DNA of 64,000 nucleotides from Arthrobacter psychrolactophilus (GTDB taxonomy: Bacteria > Actinomycetota > Actinomycetes > Actinomycetales > Micrococcaceae), in NCBI RefSeq assembly GCF_003219795.1, contig NZ_QJVC01000017.1:1-64000 (forward strand), written 5' to 3'. The notes beneath the pieces were generated by a model, which searched no databases, was not told the origin of the DNA, and saw only the letters and a list, made by a program, of their open reading frames with translations. Positions 28,296 through 36,679 of this stretch are shown in pieces (position 1 is the first letter of the stretch; every line of letters begins with the position of its first letter). The translations under genes were made by a program, and so were the position numbers.

Positions 28296-28916
28296 CTAGC
28301 GTGCCCCAGCGATGCGCGGCAGCACCAACAGCGGCTTTCGCGGAGGGCGCAGCTCCTTACCCTTCGCCCCATCGCGTCCCGGCGCCCTGTCGGCCAGCGA
28401 TTCGCGCAGCATGGCGCGCCCTCGGTGGATGCGGGAGCGCACGGTCCCCAACTTGATATTCAGGGCCAGAGCCACCTCGTCATAGGAGAGGCCCTCCATG
28501 TCACACAGTACGACGGCGGCACGAAAGTCTGGCGGCAACGCCTCCAATGCGGCGGCAATGTCGTGGTCCAGATTGTTAAATTCAAAGGTTCGCTCGGGGC
28601 CAGGATCGTTTCCGGGCAGTCGTGCGGCGGCATCTTCTGACAACGCATCAAAGCGAATGCGTTGTTTACGGCGTGCCTGATCGAGGAAGAGATTCGTGGT
28701 GATGCGGTGCAGCCAACCATCGAGTGTGCCGGGTTTGAAATTGGCGAGGGACTTAAAGACGCGGACAAAAACCTCTTGGGTGAGGTCCTCGGCGTCGTAC
28801 CTATTGCCCGTCAAGCGAAAGGCGAGCCGGAAGACCTTGGCCGAGTGGTTATTGACAACTTCGTCCCATGACGGCGTGACCCACTCGGTGAACTGTGTAG
28901 TTTCCATATTCTCCAC
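28296..28916 (-). CDS. sigE: ECF RNA polymerase sigma factor SigE
   Basis: The 206-residue ECF sigma factor has region 2 ([20 protein letters not shown] followed by [14 protein letters not shown]) and region 4 ([27 protein letters not shown]). Genomic position identifies it as the SigE group: divergent from an O-methyltransferase and followed by tatB, as in M. tuberculosis Rv1220c-Rv1224. The C-terminal 30 residues are basic. The usual anti-sigma gene (rseA) and htrA are missing between sigE and tatB; only 130 bases lie there. The start could be the first or second in-frame ATG (MENMETT). Confidence 0.9.
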   Translation of the reverse strand: MENMETTQFTEWVTPSWDEVVNNHSAKVFRLAFRLTGNRYDAEDLTQEVFVRVFKSLANFKPGTLDGWLHRITTNLFLDQARRKQRIRFDALSEDAAARLPGNDPGPERTFEFNNLDHDIAAALEALPPDFRAAVVLCDMEGLSYDEVALALNIKLGTVRSRIHRGRAMLRESLADRAPGRDGAKGKELRPPRKPLLVLPRIAGAR

Positions 28917-29101
28917 CTCACTTCTTCTGCTTTCCTGCGGTGCGGAAAATCGGCCCTGGATATCCTCCGGGACGTTTCCCTCGAGTCAACCTAGTCTGCC
29001 AAATGAAGCTGACATTTTGCTGAACGGCCCCGGCCCCTCCCCTGAGGTGTTGAGGCAGTAGGCTAGAGGGAATCATCGCAACAGTTTAGGAAATACCACC
29101 C

Positions 29102-29734
29102 ATGAGTGCCGATAAATCCACCAGCTGGTCCTACGCAGAGGGCCTACCCGTGGAAGATAGTGTCCTGCGACGTGCCCGCGAACGCTCGCACGAGCTGGGC
29201 CTGTTCCCCGTCAGCCCGGGAGTCGCGGCAGCCTTGACCGTCCTGGCCGCCACGTCGAAGGCACAAACGGCCGTGGAAGTTGGCACCGGCGCGGGCGTTT
29301 CTGGCGTTTCTATCCTGCGTGGCTTGGGCCCGCGTGCGGTTTTGACCACGATCGATCCCGATATTGACCATCTACGCGCGGCGCGCGAGGCCTTTACCGA
29401 ATCCGGTTCCCCCGCGAACCGCACCCGCACTATTTCCGGTCGTGGCCAAGATGTCCTGCCGCGTCTGACGGATGAGGCGTACGATCTGGTGTTCATCGAC
29501 GCCGATAAGCCCAGCTTCCCGGAATATGTTGAGCAGGGCATCAGGCTCTTGAAGTCCGGCGGTCTTTTGATCATCAATGACGCCATGGATAAGGATCGCG
29601 TCTCCGATCCCGCCATTCGCGAGAACAGCACCGTGGTGTTGCGCCGCGTGGGCAAGATGATCCGCGAGAACGATGCCATGGTCAGCGCCATGCTGCCCAC
29701 CGGCGATGGCCTGTTGCTGGCCGTCAAGCGTTAA
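29102..29734 (+). CDS. SAM-dependent O-methyltransferase (Rv1220c-like)
   Basis: The 210-residue protein is a class I methyltransferase of the caffeoyl-CoA/catechol O-methyltransferase family: SAM motif AVEVGTGAGVSGVSIL, and a metal-binding-like VFIDADKPSFPEYV segment. The natural substrate is unknown. AGGAAA lies about 9 bases before the ATG. Divergence from sigE is conserved across actinobacteria, which suggests shared regulation. Confidence 0.9.
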   Translation: MSADKSTSWSYAEGLPVEDSVLRRARERSHELGLFPVSPGVAAALTVLAATSKAQTAVEVGTGAGVSGVSILRGLGPRAVLTTIDPDIDHLRAAREAFTESGSPANRTRTISGRGQDVLPRLTDEAYDLVFIDADKPSFPEYVEQGIRLLKSGGLLIINDAMDKDRVSDPAIRENSTVVLRRVGKMIRENDAMVSAMLPTGDGLLLAVKR

Positions 29735-29758
29735 CAACGCGCCAGCCTAGAACAAAAA

Positions 29759-29792
29759 GAACCGGCGGACAGCTTGTGCTGTCCGCCGGTTC
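29759..29792. terminator. Terminator between O-methyltransferase and DUF3117 gene
   Basis: GAACCGGCGGACAG and CTGTCCGCCGGTTC form a perfect 14-bp stem with a 6-base loop, followed by CTTTATTT. It ends the methyltransferase transcript and probably also the convergent DUF3117 one. Confidence 0.85.
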
Positions 29793-29818
29793 CTTTATTT
29801 AAGTCTTCGTTGCGGACC

Positions 29819-29986
29819 TTATTCGGTCACGCCTACCAAGCACTCCTTGAGGCTTGCTGCCTCATCTGCATTCATCTCAACTACGAGCCGTCCGCCACCT
29901 TCCAACGGCAGTCGAAGGATCAGGCTCCGACCCTCTTTAGTCACTTCCATTGGACCGTCGCCGGTCCTCGGTTTCATGGCCGCCAT
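29819..29986 (-). CDS. DUF3117 small conserved protein
   Basis: The 55-residue protein MAAMKPRTGDGPMEVTKEGR with the continuation LPLEGGGRLVVEMNADEAASL is a clear DUF3117 member, a family nearly confined to actinobacteria and found beside tag and the DivIVA-domain gene. The AGGAG (read on the minus strand) before MAAMKP sets the start; ten further codons upstream are open but unlike the family. Function unknown. Confidence 0.9.
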   Translation of the reverse strand: MAAMKPRTGDGPMEVTKEGRSLILRLPLEGGGRLVVEMNADEAASLKECLVGVTE

Positions 29987-30178
29987 CAGGAGCTCCCCTT
30001 TTTGTAGTGCATTCACGCCGCGCTTGAGTTTTCCTCAACGAGCCGTTTGCTGTTGTCTTGCTCACAGCCCATTATTCCGTATGCGAGGGCCCGGGCGCTA
30101 ATCGGAGCGTTCCTCGACGCGTCGCCGCGGGTAGCTTTTTGTCATTTAGCTACCGATTAGTAACCTATGCCGCAGGCT

Positions 30179-31444
30179 TTAGGGAGGCCAGGCCTGCCCC
30201 GTGCTGATCGCGGAAAATTGCCACAGCCAGACAACCCAGACGATCTGCAGCACCGAGAACATGACCAGCACACTCCAGCGGTACGCGCGCGACCCCGAGA
30301 TCAGGGCGGCGGCCAGCGCCAGCGGGAACAGCGGCAGCAACATCCGGAAGGTGCTCGACTGCGGATGCAGCACGGCCAGCAGGTACAACAGGTACATGGC
30401 GCACCACACGCGCAGCTCAAGGCCGATCTTTCGTACCGCCGCCGAATTCAGATAGAGCGCCACCAGGGCCACAAAAAGTATCGGCAGCAGCGGACCCCAG
30501 AACGGCCCCACGAGCTCGATCCCGGCGTCGAACCAGGGCTTGAACAACACCAAATCCGAGCCGCGCCACGCTGTTTCGGTGTCGGTGTACGCCGTCCGCT
30601 CCCCCGTCACCCACCACGCGATGCCCATCCAGGCGAACGCCATGATCCCGCTGGCCACGAGCAGCACCACCCCCGCCACCTGGTCCCGTGGCGGGAACGG
30701 CTGCTGCTCCCGCTTCCGCCAGCGCAGCAGCAGGTGGACCAGTACGACGGCGGCAAACGGCACACCTGCCGGGCGCGAGAGGCACAGCAGCACCACCATG
30801 GGCAACGACGCCCAATAGTTTTCCTTGATCAGCAAATATAGTGCCGCGGCCAGGAAAAGCAGACCCAGCGATTCGGCGTAGGGAACCTGCAGCACGGGAG
30901 AGACGGGGAACATGGCGAAGAACGCCACACCCCACAGGGCAGTTCCGGGTGAGGCAAAGCGCCTGAACAAGAGGTAGATGACGAACGCCGCGCCGAGTCC
31001 GGCCACGGTGGCCACGAGGGCGCCTGCGGCCGGCCAGCCCAGTCCAGTCACGGTACTGAGGCCACGGGCTAGGAACGGGAACACGGGATAAAACGCCCAT
31101 TGATTGGGCTGGGCTGTCCCGTCATCGTTCCGCGGGATCGAGGTGGGATATCCGCCGTCGAAAATTCTCTCGTACCAGCCAGCATCCCAGCGATCGATGA
31201 ACGTCAGGTAGTCGGGTTGCCGTCCTCCCCAGGGCGATTCCTCGGCATGCCATGCTGCGCCCAGCAGAATCGCGAAGCTCACGAGGCGGGCAGCGAGGAA
31301 CAGCACGCTGACCTGCAGCCACCAAGGGGCCCTGCGCAAGGGACTCAGGAGCCGGCCCAGCGCCGTGAAGATCGCGTCATTGATCGTGGGGGCGCCGGCG
31401 CGGTCCTCTCGTGAACGGGTGAGATTCTCGCCGCGTATTCTCAC
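30179..31444 (-). CDS. Polytopic mannosyltransferase-like membrane protein (PIG-V/GT-C type)
   Basis: About ten membrane helices in 421 residues, with the first-loop motif WDAGWYERI and the later YPVFPFLARGL, typical of PIG-V-like GT-C mannosyltransferases that use polyprenyl-phosphate mannose. In actinobacteria such proteins build lipomannan or modify proteins; the acceptor here is unknown. The GTG start overlaps the tag stop by 4 bases, so it is translated with tag; an ATG ten codons upstream would lie within tag. It is the last gene of the LOG-DivIVA-tag group. Confidence 0.78.
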   Translation of the reverse strand: MRIRGENLTRSREDRAGAPTINDAIFTALGRLLSPLRRAPWWLQVSVLFLAARLVSFAILLGAAWHAEESPWGGRQPDYLTFIDRWDAGWYERIFDGGYPTSIPRNDDGTAQPNQWAFYPVFPFLARGLSTVTGLGWPAAGALVATVAGLGAAFVIYLLFRRFASPGTALWGVAFFAMFPVSPVLQVPYAESLGLLFLAAALYLLIKENYWASLPMVVLLCLSRPAGVPFAAVVLVHLLLRWRKREQQPFPPRDQVAGVVLLVASGIMAFAWMGIAWWVTGERTAYTDTETAWRGSDLVLFKPWFDAGIELVGPFWGPLLPILFVALVALYLNSAAVRKIGLELRVWCAMYLLYLLAVLHPQSSTFRMLLPLFPLALAAALISGSRAYRWSVLVMFSVLQIVWVVWLWQFSAISTGQAWPP

Positions 31445-32010
31445 TCTGGTTCCGTGCCGCCAGCCAGCCAGCACTCCGCTTGGTGGTCGTTGACCACACC
31501 GATGGCCTGCATCATGGCGTAGGCGGTCGTGGGGCCCACGAAGGCAAAGCCACGTTTCTTCAGGGCCTTGGCGAGTGCCTTGGACTCATCCGTTTGGGCC
31601 GGGATGGCCTCATCGGCGGATCTCGGGGCCGGAGTGTGCTCGGCGATGATGGACGCCAGGGTCGTGCCCTGGGGAAGAGCCAAAAGGGCCTTGGCATTGG
31701 CGATCGTGGCGTTGATCTTAAGACGGTTGCGCACAATCGAGGCGTCGGCCATCAGCCGGTCAAAGTCTGCCGGTCCAAACGCGGCAACGGCCGCCGGGTC
31801 AAAGTTGCTAAAAGCGGCCCTGAACGATTCCCGCTTGCGCAGAATCGTGATCCAGCTCAGTCCCGATTGGAAGGCCTCAAGGCTGAGCCGTTCAAAGAGT
31901 TCGGCTTCACCGGTGACGGAGCGGCCCCATTCCTCGTCGTGGTAACGCTGATAGAGCTCATCACTCTCGAGCCCGGGCCAGCCACAGCGGATCTTTCGCT
32001 CAGCACTCAC
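31441..32010 (-). CDS. tag: DNA-3-methyladenine glycosylase I
   Basis: Excises 3-methyladenine from alkylated DNA. The 189-residue protein begins RKIRCGWPGLESDELYQRYH followed by DEEWG, placing the zinc ligands Cys9 and His24, with the second pair near NDHQAECWLA at the C-terminus. The helix-hairpin-helix region (EAFQSGLSWITILRKRESF) is intact. Its ATG overlaps the DivIVA-domain gene stop by 4 bases, so they form an operon. Confidence 0.96.
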   Translation of the reverse strand: MSAERKIRCGWPGLESDELYQRYHDEEWGRSVTGEAELFERLSLEAFQSGLSWITILRKRESFRAAFSNFDPAAVAAFGPADFDRLMADASIVRNRLKINATIANAKALLALPQGTTLASIIAEHTPAPRSADEAIPAQTDESKALAKALKKRGFAFVGPTTAYAMMQAIGVVNDHQAECWLAGGTEPE

Positions 32011-32339
32011 GAAGCGTCAGCAGCCGTGCCGGTGCCCGCGAGAGAGGCTTCGAGCTCGGCAATGCGCGCATTCTTGACGGCCAGCTCATCGCGCAAGAGA
32101 TCAAGCACCTCATCCACCTGGTCCATGCGGTAGCCGCGTAGTCCCAGGGAAAAGCGCAGACGATCCACGTCGGCCGGCACAGGCTCCCCCGGCAGCAAGA
32201 CAGGTGGCAGATTGGCCACCGGTGCTGCCAGGGCATCGTCGTAGACGGGAGCTGTGGCGTGGGGCCGATTCAGTCCCACAACATAAATTGCAGCCCCGGC
32301 GGCCAGGATCACGGCAAGAAAGATCAGGAAATAGCTCAC
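32007..32339 (-). CDS. DivIVA-domain membrane protein
   Basis: The 110-residue protein has one N-terminal membrane helix (MSYFLIFLAVILAAGAAIYV) and a C-terminal DivI1A-type motif, LRFSLGLRGYRMDQVDEVLD, then a short coiled coil. It matches the actinobacterial DivIVA-domain proteins beside tag (Rv1209-like). A role in cell pole or envelope organisation is inferred from the domain only. Overlaps tag by 4 bases. Confidence 0.87.
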   Translation of the reverse strand: MSYFLIFLAVILAAGAAIYVVGLNRPHATAPVYDDALAAPVANLPPVLLPGEPVPADVDRLRFSLGLRGYRMDQVDEVLDLLRDELAVKNARIAELEASLAGTGTAADAS

Positions 32340-32384
32340 AGATACATGGTGCCAGATGTGCAGCGCCTTAGAGCGTTATGACCG

Positions 32385-33161
32385 TTAACTCTCCTGCGCG
32401 GCGAGCTGCTCCCCGGCCTTGCCCGCCAAGACAAGGGCCACGGCTTCCTCGGCCGTGTCCGCGAGTGAGAAGATGTCCAGGTCACCGGGTGAGACCAGCC
32501 CCTCGGTCACCATGGTGCTACGGATCCAGTCGAGCAAGGGAGCCCAGAAGTTTCTGTCGACCAGCACGATCGGGAAGCTGCTGACCTTGCCGGTCTGCAC
32601 TAGGACCATGGCCTCAAAGAGCTCATCGAGCGTTCCCAATCCGCCGGGCAACACGATGAAGCCCTGCGCATATTTCACGAACATGGTCTTGCGGGCAAAG
32701 AAGTAACGGAAGTCGACGCCCAGGCCGACCCACTCGTTCATCCCTTGTTCAAAGGGCAGCTCAATGCCTAAACCAATGGAGAGTCCCCCGGCTTCGGCGG
32801 CCCCGCGGTTGGCTGCCTCCATGGAGCCCGGGCCACCGCCGGTGATGACGGCTACGCCGGCCTCGACGAGACGTCGCCCCACCTCCATGCCGGTGATGTA
32901 GTAGGGGGAATCGGGCTTGGTGCGTGCCGAGCCAAAGACGCTAATGGCCGGGCCGACCTCGGCGAGCGCGTCAAAACCTTGGACGAACTCGCTTTGGATC
33001 CGCATGACGCGCCACGGGTCGGTGTGGGTGAAAGCGCTGCTGCGTGGTGTCTCAAGAAGTTTCGCATCAGCGGTCTGGTGGGTGGCACCGTTTTTTCGCC
33101 AGGCGCCGCTTCCGGGAAGCGGCGAATTAGTGTGGCGGCTGGATTCAGTAGGTGCACTCAT
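32385..33161 (-). CDS. LOG-family nucleotide phosphoribohydrolase (TIGR00730)
   Basis: The 258-residue Rossmann-fold protein has the LOG signatures GGGPGSMEAANRGA and PGGLGTLDELFE, which form the active site of cytokinin riboside 5'-monophosphate phosphoribohydrolases. Bacterial homologues include Rv1205. The first 45 residues are low in conservation. It is divergent from the glutamate transporter and lies 46 bases before the DivIVA-domain gene on the same strand. Confidence 0.92.
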   Translation of the reverse strand: MSAPTESSRHTNSPLPGSGAWRKNGATHQTADAKLLETPRSSAFTHTDPWRVMRIQSEFVQGFDALAEVGPAISVFGSARTKPDSPYYITGMEVGRRLVEAGVAVITGGGPGSMEAANRGAAEAGGLSIGLGIELPFEQGMNEWVGLGVDFRYFFARKTMFVKYAQGFIVLPGGLGTLDELFEAMVLVQTGKVSSFPIVLVDRNFWAPLLDWIRSTMVTEGLVSPGDLDIFSLADTAEEAVALVLAGKAGEQLAAQES

Positions 33162-33269
33162 GCACCCAAGAGTACGCGAAAGCCACCGTGTCCAGCCTCA
33201 CAAGATCTCGTTAGGGTTACGATCCTGCTCGAGATGTCCAAAAGCATTACCGGTACTTGTGAATATGGA

Positions 33270-33275
33270 TAGATT
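33270..33275 (+). promoter_or_regulatory. -10 box of the glutamate transporter operon
   Basis: TAGATT lies 6 bases before the gluA ATG and there is no Shine-Dalgarno sequence, so the transcript is probably leaderless. No clear -35 is visible at the expected distance. Confidence 0.45.
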
Positions 33276-33281
33276 CATTGC

Positions 33282-34040
33282 ATGACAAATCCCGCACATG
33301 CTCCCGCACTCGTGGAGCTTAAAGCTGTCAATAAGCACTACAGCGCCCTCCACGTGCTCAAGGATATTAACTTAGAGGTCGCCAAGGGCGAAGTCTTGGT
33401 TGTCATTGGTCCCTCCGGGTCCGGCAAATCAACTCTGTGCCGCACCATCAACCGTTTGGAGACCATCGACACCGGGTCCATCACGATTGAAGGAAAGGAA
33501 CTTCCCGCAGAAGGCAAGGAACTGGCTCGTTTGCGTGCCGATGTGGGTATGGTCTTCCAGTCCTTTAACTTGTTTGCGCACAAGACGATTCTGGAAAACG
33601 TCACGCTGGGACCCATCAAGGTCAAGGGCATGGCCAAGGCCGACGCCGACAAGCTCGCCTTGAGCTTGTTGGAACGAGTCGGCGTTGGGCATCAGGCAGC
33701 CAAGCTGCCGGCTCAGCTCTCCGGCGGCCAGCAGCAGCGCGTCGCAATTGCACGAGCTTTGGCAATGAAGCCAAAGGTCATGCTGTTCGACGAACCCACC
33801 AGTGCCCTTGACCCCGAAATGATCAATGAGGTCTTGGACGTCATGGTCGAGCTGGCTAAGGACGGCATGACCATGGTGGTTGTCACCCACGAGATGGGCT
33901 TTGCTCGCAAGGCAGCCGATCGTGTCATTTTCATGGCAGACGGCCAGATCGTGGAGGAAGCTACTCCCGAGAACTTCTTCACCAATCCGCAGACAGACCG
34001 GGCCAAGGACTTCCTCTCGAAGATCCTGACCAACGGGTAA
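33282..34040 (+). CDS. gluA: Glutamate/polar amino acid ABC transporter ATPase
   Basis: ATPase of a GluABCD-type importer. The 252 residues show Walker [11 protein letters not shown]-loop [11 protein letters not shown], signature LSGGQQQR and Walker [15 protein letters not shown], all close to GlnQ/GluA. It is followed by the binding protein and two permeases, the order seen in Corynebacterium gluABCD. Substrate glutamate is inferred from this operon layout. Confidence 0.93.
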   Translation: MTNPAHAPALVELKAVNKHYSALHVLKDINLEVAKGEVLVVIGPSGSGKSTLCRTINRLETIDTGSITIEGKELPAEGKELARLRADVGMVFQSFNLFAHKTILENVTLGPIKVKGMAKADADKLALSLLERVGVGHQAAKLPAQLSGGQQQRVAIARALAMKPKVMLFDEPTSALDPEMINEVLDVMVELAKDGMTMVVVTHEMGFARKAADRVIFMADGQIVEEATPENFFTNPQTDRAKDFLSKILTNG

Positions 34041-34118
34041 ATCACCCAACCGACGATTTCCGGCTGCTTCAGCCCTCATTACACCGGCCGTGATGGCCGA
34101 TTATGAAAGGAACCTCTC

Positions 34119-35018
34119 TTGAAAAAGTTCTTTAGCAAGACAACTCTCGGCTTCGCCGCACTTCTGACGGCATCAGCCCTGGCCATGACCGGCTGTGGCG
34201 GCGGCGGCGACACCGCTGGCGAAGGCTCCGGCGACGCTCCCGCATTTGAGGTCGCCAAGGATGTTGCCCTGACCGGCAGCCCCACCTTTGACAAGATCAA
34301 GTCCTCCGGCGCAATCCGCATCGGCGTCAAGGAAGATCAGCCCGGTCTGGGCTACCTCGATGCAGCCACGGGAGACCGCACCGGCTTTGATATTGAAATC
34401 GCCCGCTGGATGGCTGCTTCTCTCGGCGTTGCCGCGGACAAGATTGAATTCAAGTCCATTCCTTCGGCCAACCGTGAGACTGCACTGGCCAATGGCGATG
34501 TTGACCTCTACGTGGGTACCTACTCCATCACCGACAAGCGCAAGAAGCTTGTTGACTTTGCCGGACCGTACTTCGTGACAGGCCAGGGCCTCCTGGTGGC
34601 AAAGAGCAACACGGATATCACGAGCGAAAAGGACCTAGCCGGCAAGAAGGTTTGCTCCGCTACCGGTTCCACACCGATCCAGAACATCAAGGAGAACTTC
34701 CCGGAAGCGACGCCAGTCGAGTTCGATATCTATTCCAAGTGTGTTGAGTCCTTGAAGAATGGCGACGTTGACGCCGTAACCACCGACCAGGCCATCCTGT
34801 TGGGCTTTGCTTCGCAGGACCCTGAGGCTCTGAAGGTTGTCGGTGAGCCGTTCACCACGGAGAACTACGGCATCGGCCTGAAGCTCGGTGACACCGCGCT
34901 GCGTACCTTCTTGAACAAGACACTCACCGATGGTGGCGCCACCTGGACCAAGATCTTCGATTCCACCTTGGGTCTCTCCGGTACCAAGGTGACACAGCCT
35001 GAGGTCAACCAGTACTAA
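34119..35018 (+). CDS. gluB: Glutamate-binding lipoprotein
   Basis: Extracellular solute-binding protein, family 3. The 299-residue precursor has a signal peptide (KKFFSKTTLGFAALLTASAL) and a lipobox ending MTGC, so it is a membrane-anchored lipoprotein. The binding domain opens SGAIRIGVKEDQPGLGYLD. The TTG start is preceded by AAAGGAACC. A strong hairpin after the stop probably keeps its mRNA level above that of the permeases. Confidence 0.92.
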   Translation: MKKFFSKTTLGFAALLTASALAMTGCGGGGDTAGEGSGDAPAFEVAKDVALTGSPTFDKIKSSGAIRIGVKEDQPGLGYLDAATGDRTGFDIEIARWMAASLGVAADKIEFKSIPSANRETALANGDVDLYVGTYSITDKRKKLVDFAGPYFVTGQGLLVAKSNTDITSEKDLAGKKVCSATGSTPIQNIKENFPEATPVEFDIYSKCVESLKNGDVDAVTTDQAILLGFASQDPEALKVVGEPFTTENYGIGLKLGDTALRTFLNKTLTDGGATWTKIFDSTLGLSGTKVTQPEVNQY

Positions 35019-35025
35019 ACCCGCC

Positions 35026-35070
35026 AGTGGTGGTGTTACTTTGGCCTGCGGGCTAAGTAACACCACCACT
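35026..35070 (+). terminator. Intra-operon hairpin between gluB and gluC
   Basis: AGTGGTGGTGTTACTT and AAGTAACACCACCACT form a perfect 16-bp stem with a 13-base loop, without a long U-tract. It lies after the binding-protein gene, where such stems protect upstream mRNA and lower downstream expression. Confidence 0.75.
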
Positions 35071-35106
35071 TCGTCCTCTCTAATTCACTGAAAGTGACAC
35101 TGGCCT

Positions 35107-35757
35107 GTGAATGTAATTACTGATAACAGCGACCTGTTCCTGACAGGTTTCAAGAACACCGGGATCCTGTTTGTCATCTCAGCGTTCTTCGCCCTGATTC
35201 TGGGCACCATCGTTGCTGGCATGCGCGTTTCTCCAGCCCCGGCCATGCGCGCCGCCGGAACTGTTTACGTCAATTTTGTCCGCAATACCCCGCTCACGCT
35301 GATCTTGGCCTTCTTTGCCCTGGGTTACCCCAAGCTGGGATTGCCCTCTGTTGACTTCCTTGCGGCGGCCGCCATTGGCCTCTCGCTCTACACGGCCACC
35401 TACGTTTCCGAGGCGATCCGCTCCGGTATCAACACCGTGTCCGTGGGTCAGTCTGAGGCAGCCAGAGCCATTGGCTTGCCTTTCATGCAAACCCTGACCT
35501 TGATCGTTCTGCCCCAGGCGTTCCGCTCCGTGGTTCCGCCGTTGTTTAGCGTGTTCATCGCCCTGTTGAAGAACACCACGGTTGCCGCTGGGTTCTCCGT
35601 TTTCGAGGCCGGTGCTATTCGTGCCTACCTCAGCGAACGTGGCGAACCGTTGTTGCCTGGTTTGTTGTGGGTTGCCTTGATCTTTGTGGTGTTGGTACTG
35701 GGCATTTTGACACCGCTGCAACGCTACCTTGAGAAGAAGTGGAGGGTAGCGCGATGA
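35107..35757 (+). CDS. gluC: Glutamate ABC transporter permease 1
   Basis: Polar amino acid-type permease of 216 residues with about five membrane helices. The cytoplasmic EAA loop is SEAARAIGLPFMQTLTLIVL, the site of contact with the ATPase. The GTG start has no strong ribosome site. Its stop overlaps the gluD start, so the two permeases are translationally coupled. Confidence 0.93.
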   Translation: MNVITDNSDLFLTGFKNTGILFVISAFFALILGTIVAGMRVSPAPAMRAAGTVYVNFVRNTPLTLILAFFALGYPKLGLPSVDFLAAAAIGLSLYTATYVSEAIRSGINTVSVGQSEAARAIGLPFMQTLTLIVLPQAFRSVVPPLFSVFIALLKNTTVAAGFSVFEAGAIRAYLSERGEPLLPGLLWVALIFVVLVLGILTPLQRYLEKKWRVAR

Positions 35758-36596
35758 GTGCAGTACTTTTCGATGTTCCCGGCCCTAAAGCCCGCACGCG
35801 CAACGTCTACCTCAATGTCGTCACTGTTGCCATCGTGGTGGGCGCTATTGCTTTCATCATGTTCCGCTTCTATGAGTCTGGGCAGTTCACAGCTAAGAAG
35901 TGGGAGATCTTCACCTTCCCGCGTGTTCAGGAGACATTCCTGAAGGCCATTGGTGCCACGCTAAGTGCCTTCGCCGTTGCCGCCGTCGGCAGCATCGTGT
36001 TGGGTGTGCTGTTGGCCTTTGGCCGTCTCGCTGACACCAAGTGGGTTCGGGTCCCGTGTTACTGGTTCACGGAGCTTTTCCGTGCCGTACCGCTGCTGAT
36101 CCTCATGATGATCATGTACTACGGTCTGCCGTCGGCAGGCGTCAAGGGCATCACGCCCTTTATCGCCGTCGTGGTTGGTTTGATCTTGTACAACGGTTCG
36201 GTACTGGCTGAGGTCTTCCGCGCCGGCATTGAATCTCTACCCAAGGGGCAGCGCGAGGCCGGTTTGGCTATTGGCATGTCAAAGGGGCAGGTGCTGCGCA
36301 GCATCTTGCTACCGCAGGCTGTTCGTTCCATGCTTCCGGTCATCATTGCCCAGCTCGTCGTCATCATGAAGGACACCGCGCTCGGCTTCCTCATCACCTA
36401 CGACGAGATCCTCAAGTACGCCAACTTCCTCGGGTCCCAGGGCCAGTACGGCTCCCCCGTGGTTCCGGCGCTCATGGTGGCGGCCGTCATCTACGTTGGT
36501 CTGTGTTTGGTGCTCTCCGGAGTTGCCAAGTTCACCGAATACAAGATGTCATCTCGCGTGAAGGTCATCAAGGCCAAGGTCGGACTCACGAGCTGA
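35754..36596 (+). CDS. gluD: Glutamate ABC transporter permease 2
   Basis: Second permease of the importer, 280 residues, with an extended N-terminal helix and the EAA loop REAGLAIGMSKGQVLRSILL. The ATG overlaps the gluC TGA and follows GGAGGG by 7 bases, which fixes this start over an in-frame GTG five codons upstream. A 23-bp stem follows the gene. Confidence 0.93.
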   Translation: MSAVLFDVPGPKARTRNVYLNVVTVAIVVGAIAFIMFRFYESGQFTAKKWEIFTFPRVQETFLKAIGATLSAFAVAAVGSIVLGVLLAFGRLADTKWVRVPCYWFTELFRAVPLLILMMIMYYGLPSAGVKGITPFIAVVVGLILYNGSVLAEVFRAGIESLPKGQREAGLAIGMSKGQVLRSILLPQAVRSMLPVIIAQLVVIMKDTALGFLITYDEILKYANFLGSQGQYGSPVVPALMVAAVIYVGLCLVLSGVAKFTEYKMSSRVKVIKAKVGLTS

Positions 36597-36615
36597 TTTG
36601 GGCCTCTGGCCATAA

Positions 36616-36664
36616 CGACGGCGGGAGGTTCCCTTTTCGATGAAAAGGGAACCTCCCGCCGTCG
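36616..36664. terminator. Bidirectional terminator between gluD and dapE
   Basis: A perfect 23-bp stem: the left arm starts CGACGGCGGGAGGTTCCC (36616) and the right arm ends at 36664, with a 3-base loop. The T4/A4 tracts at the loop end are part of the stem. It separates two convergent operons. Confidence 0.85.
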
Positions 36665-36679
36665 AACTTTAACCGCGGT

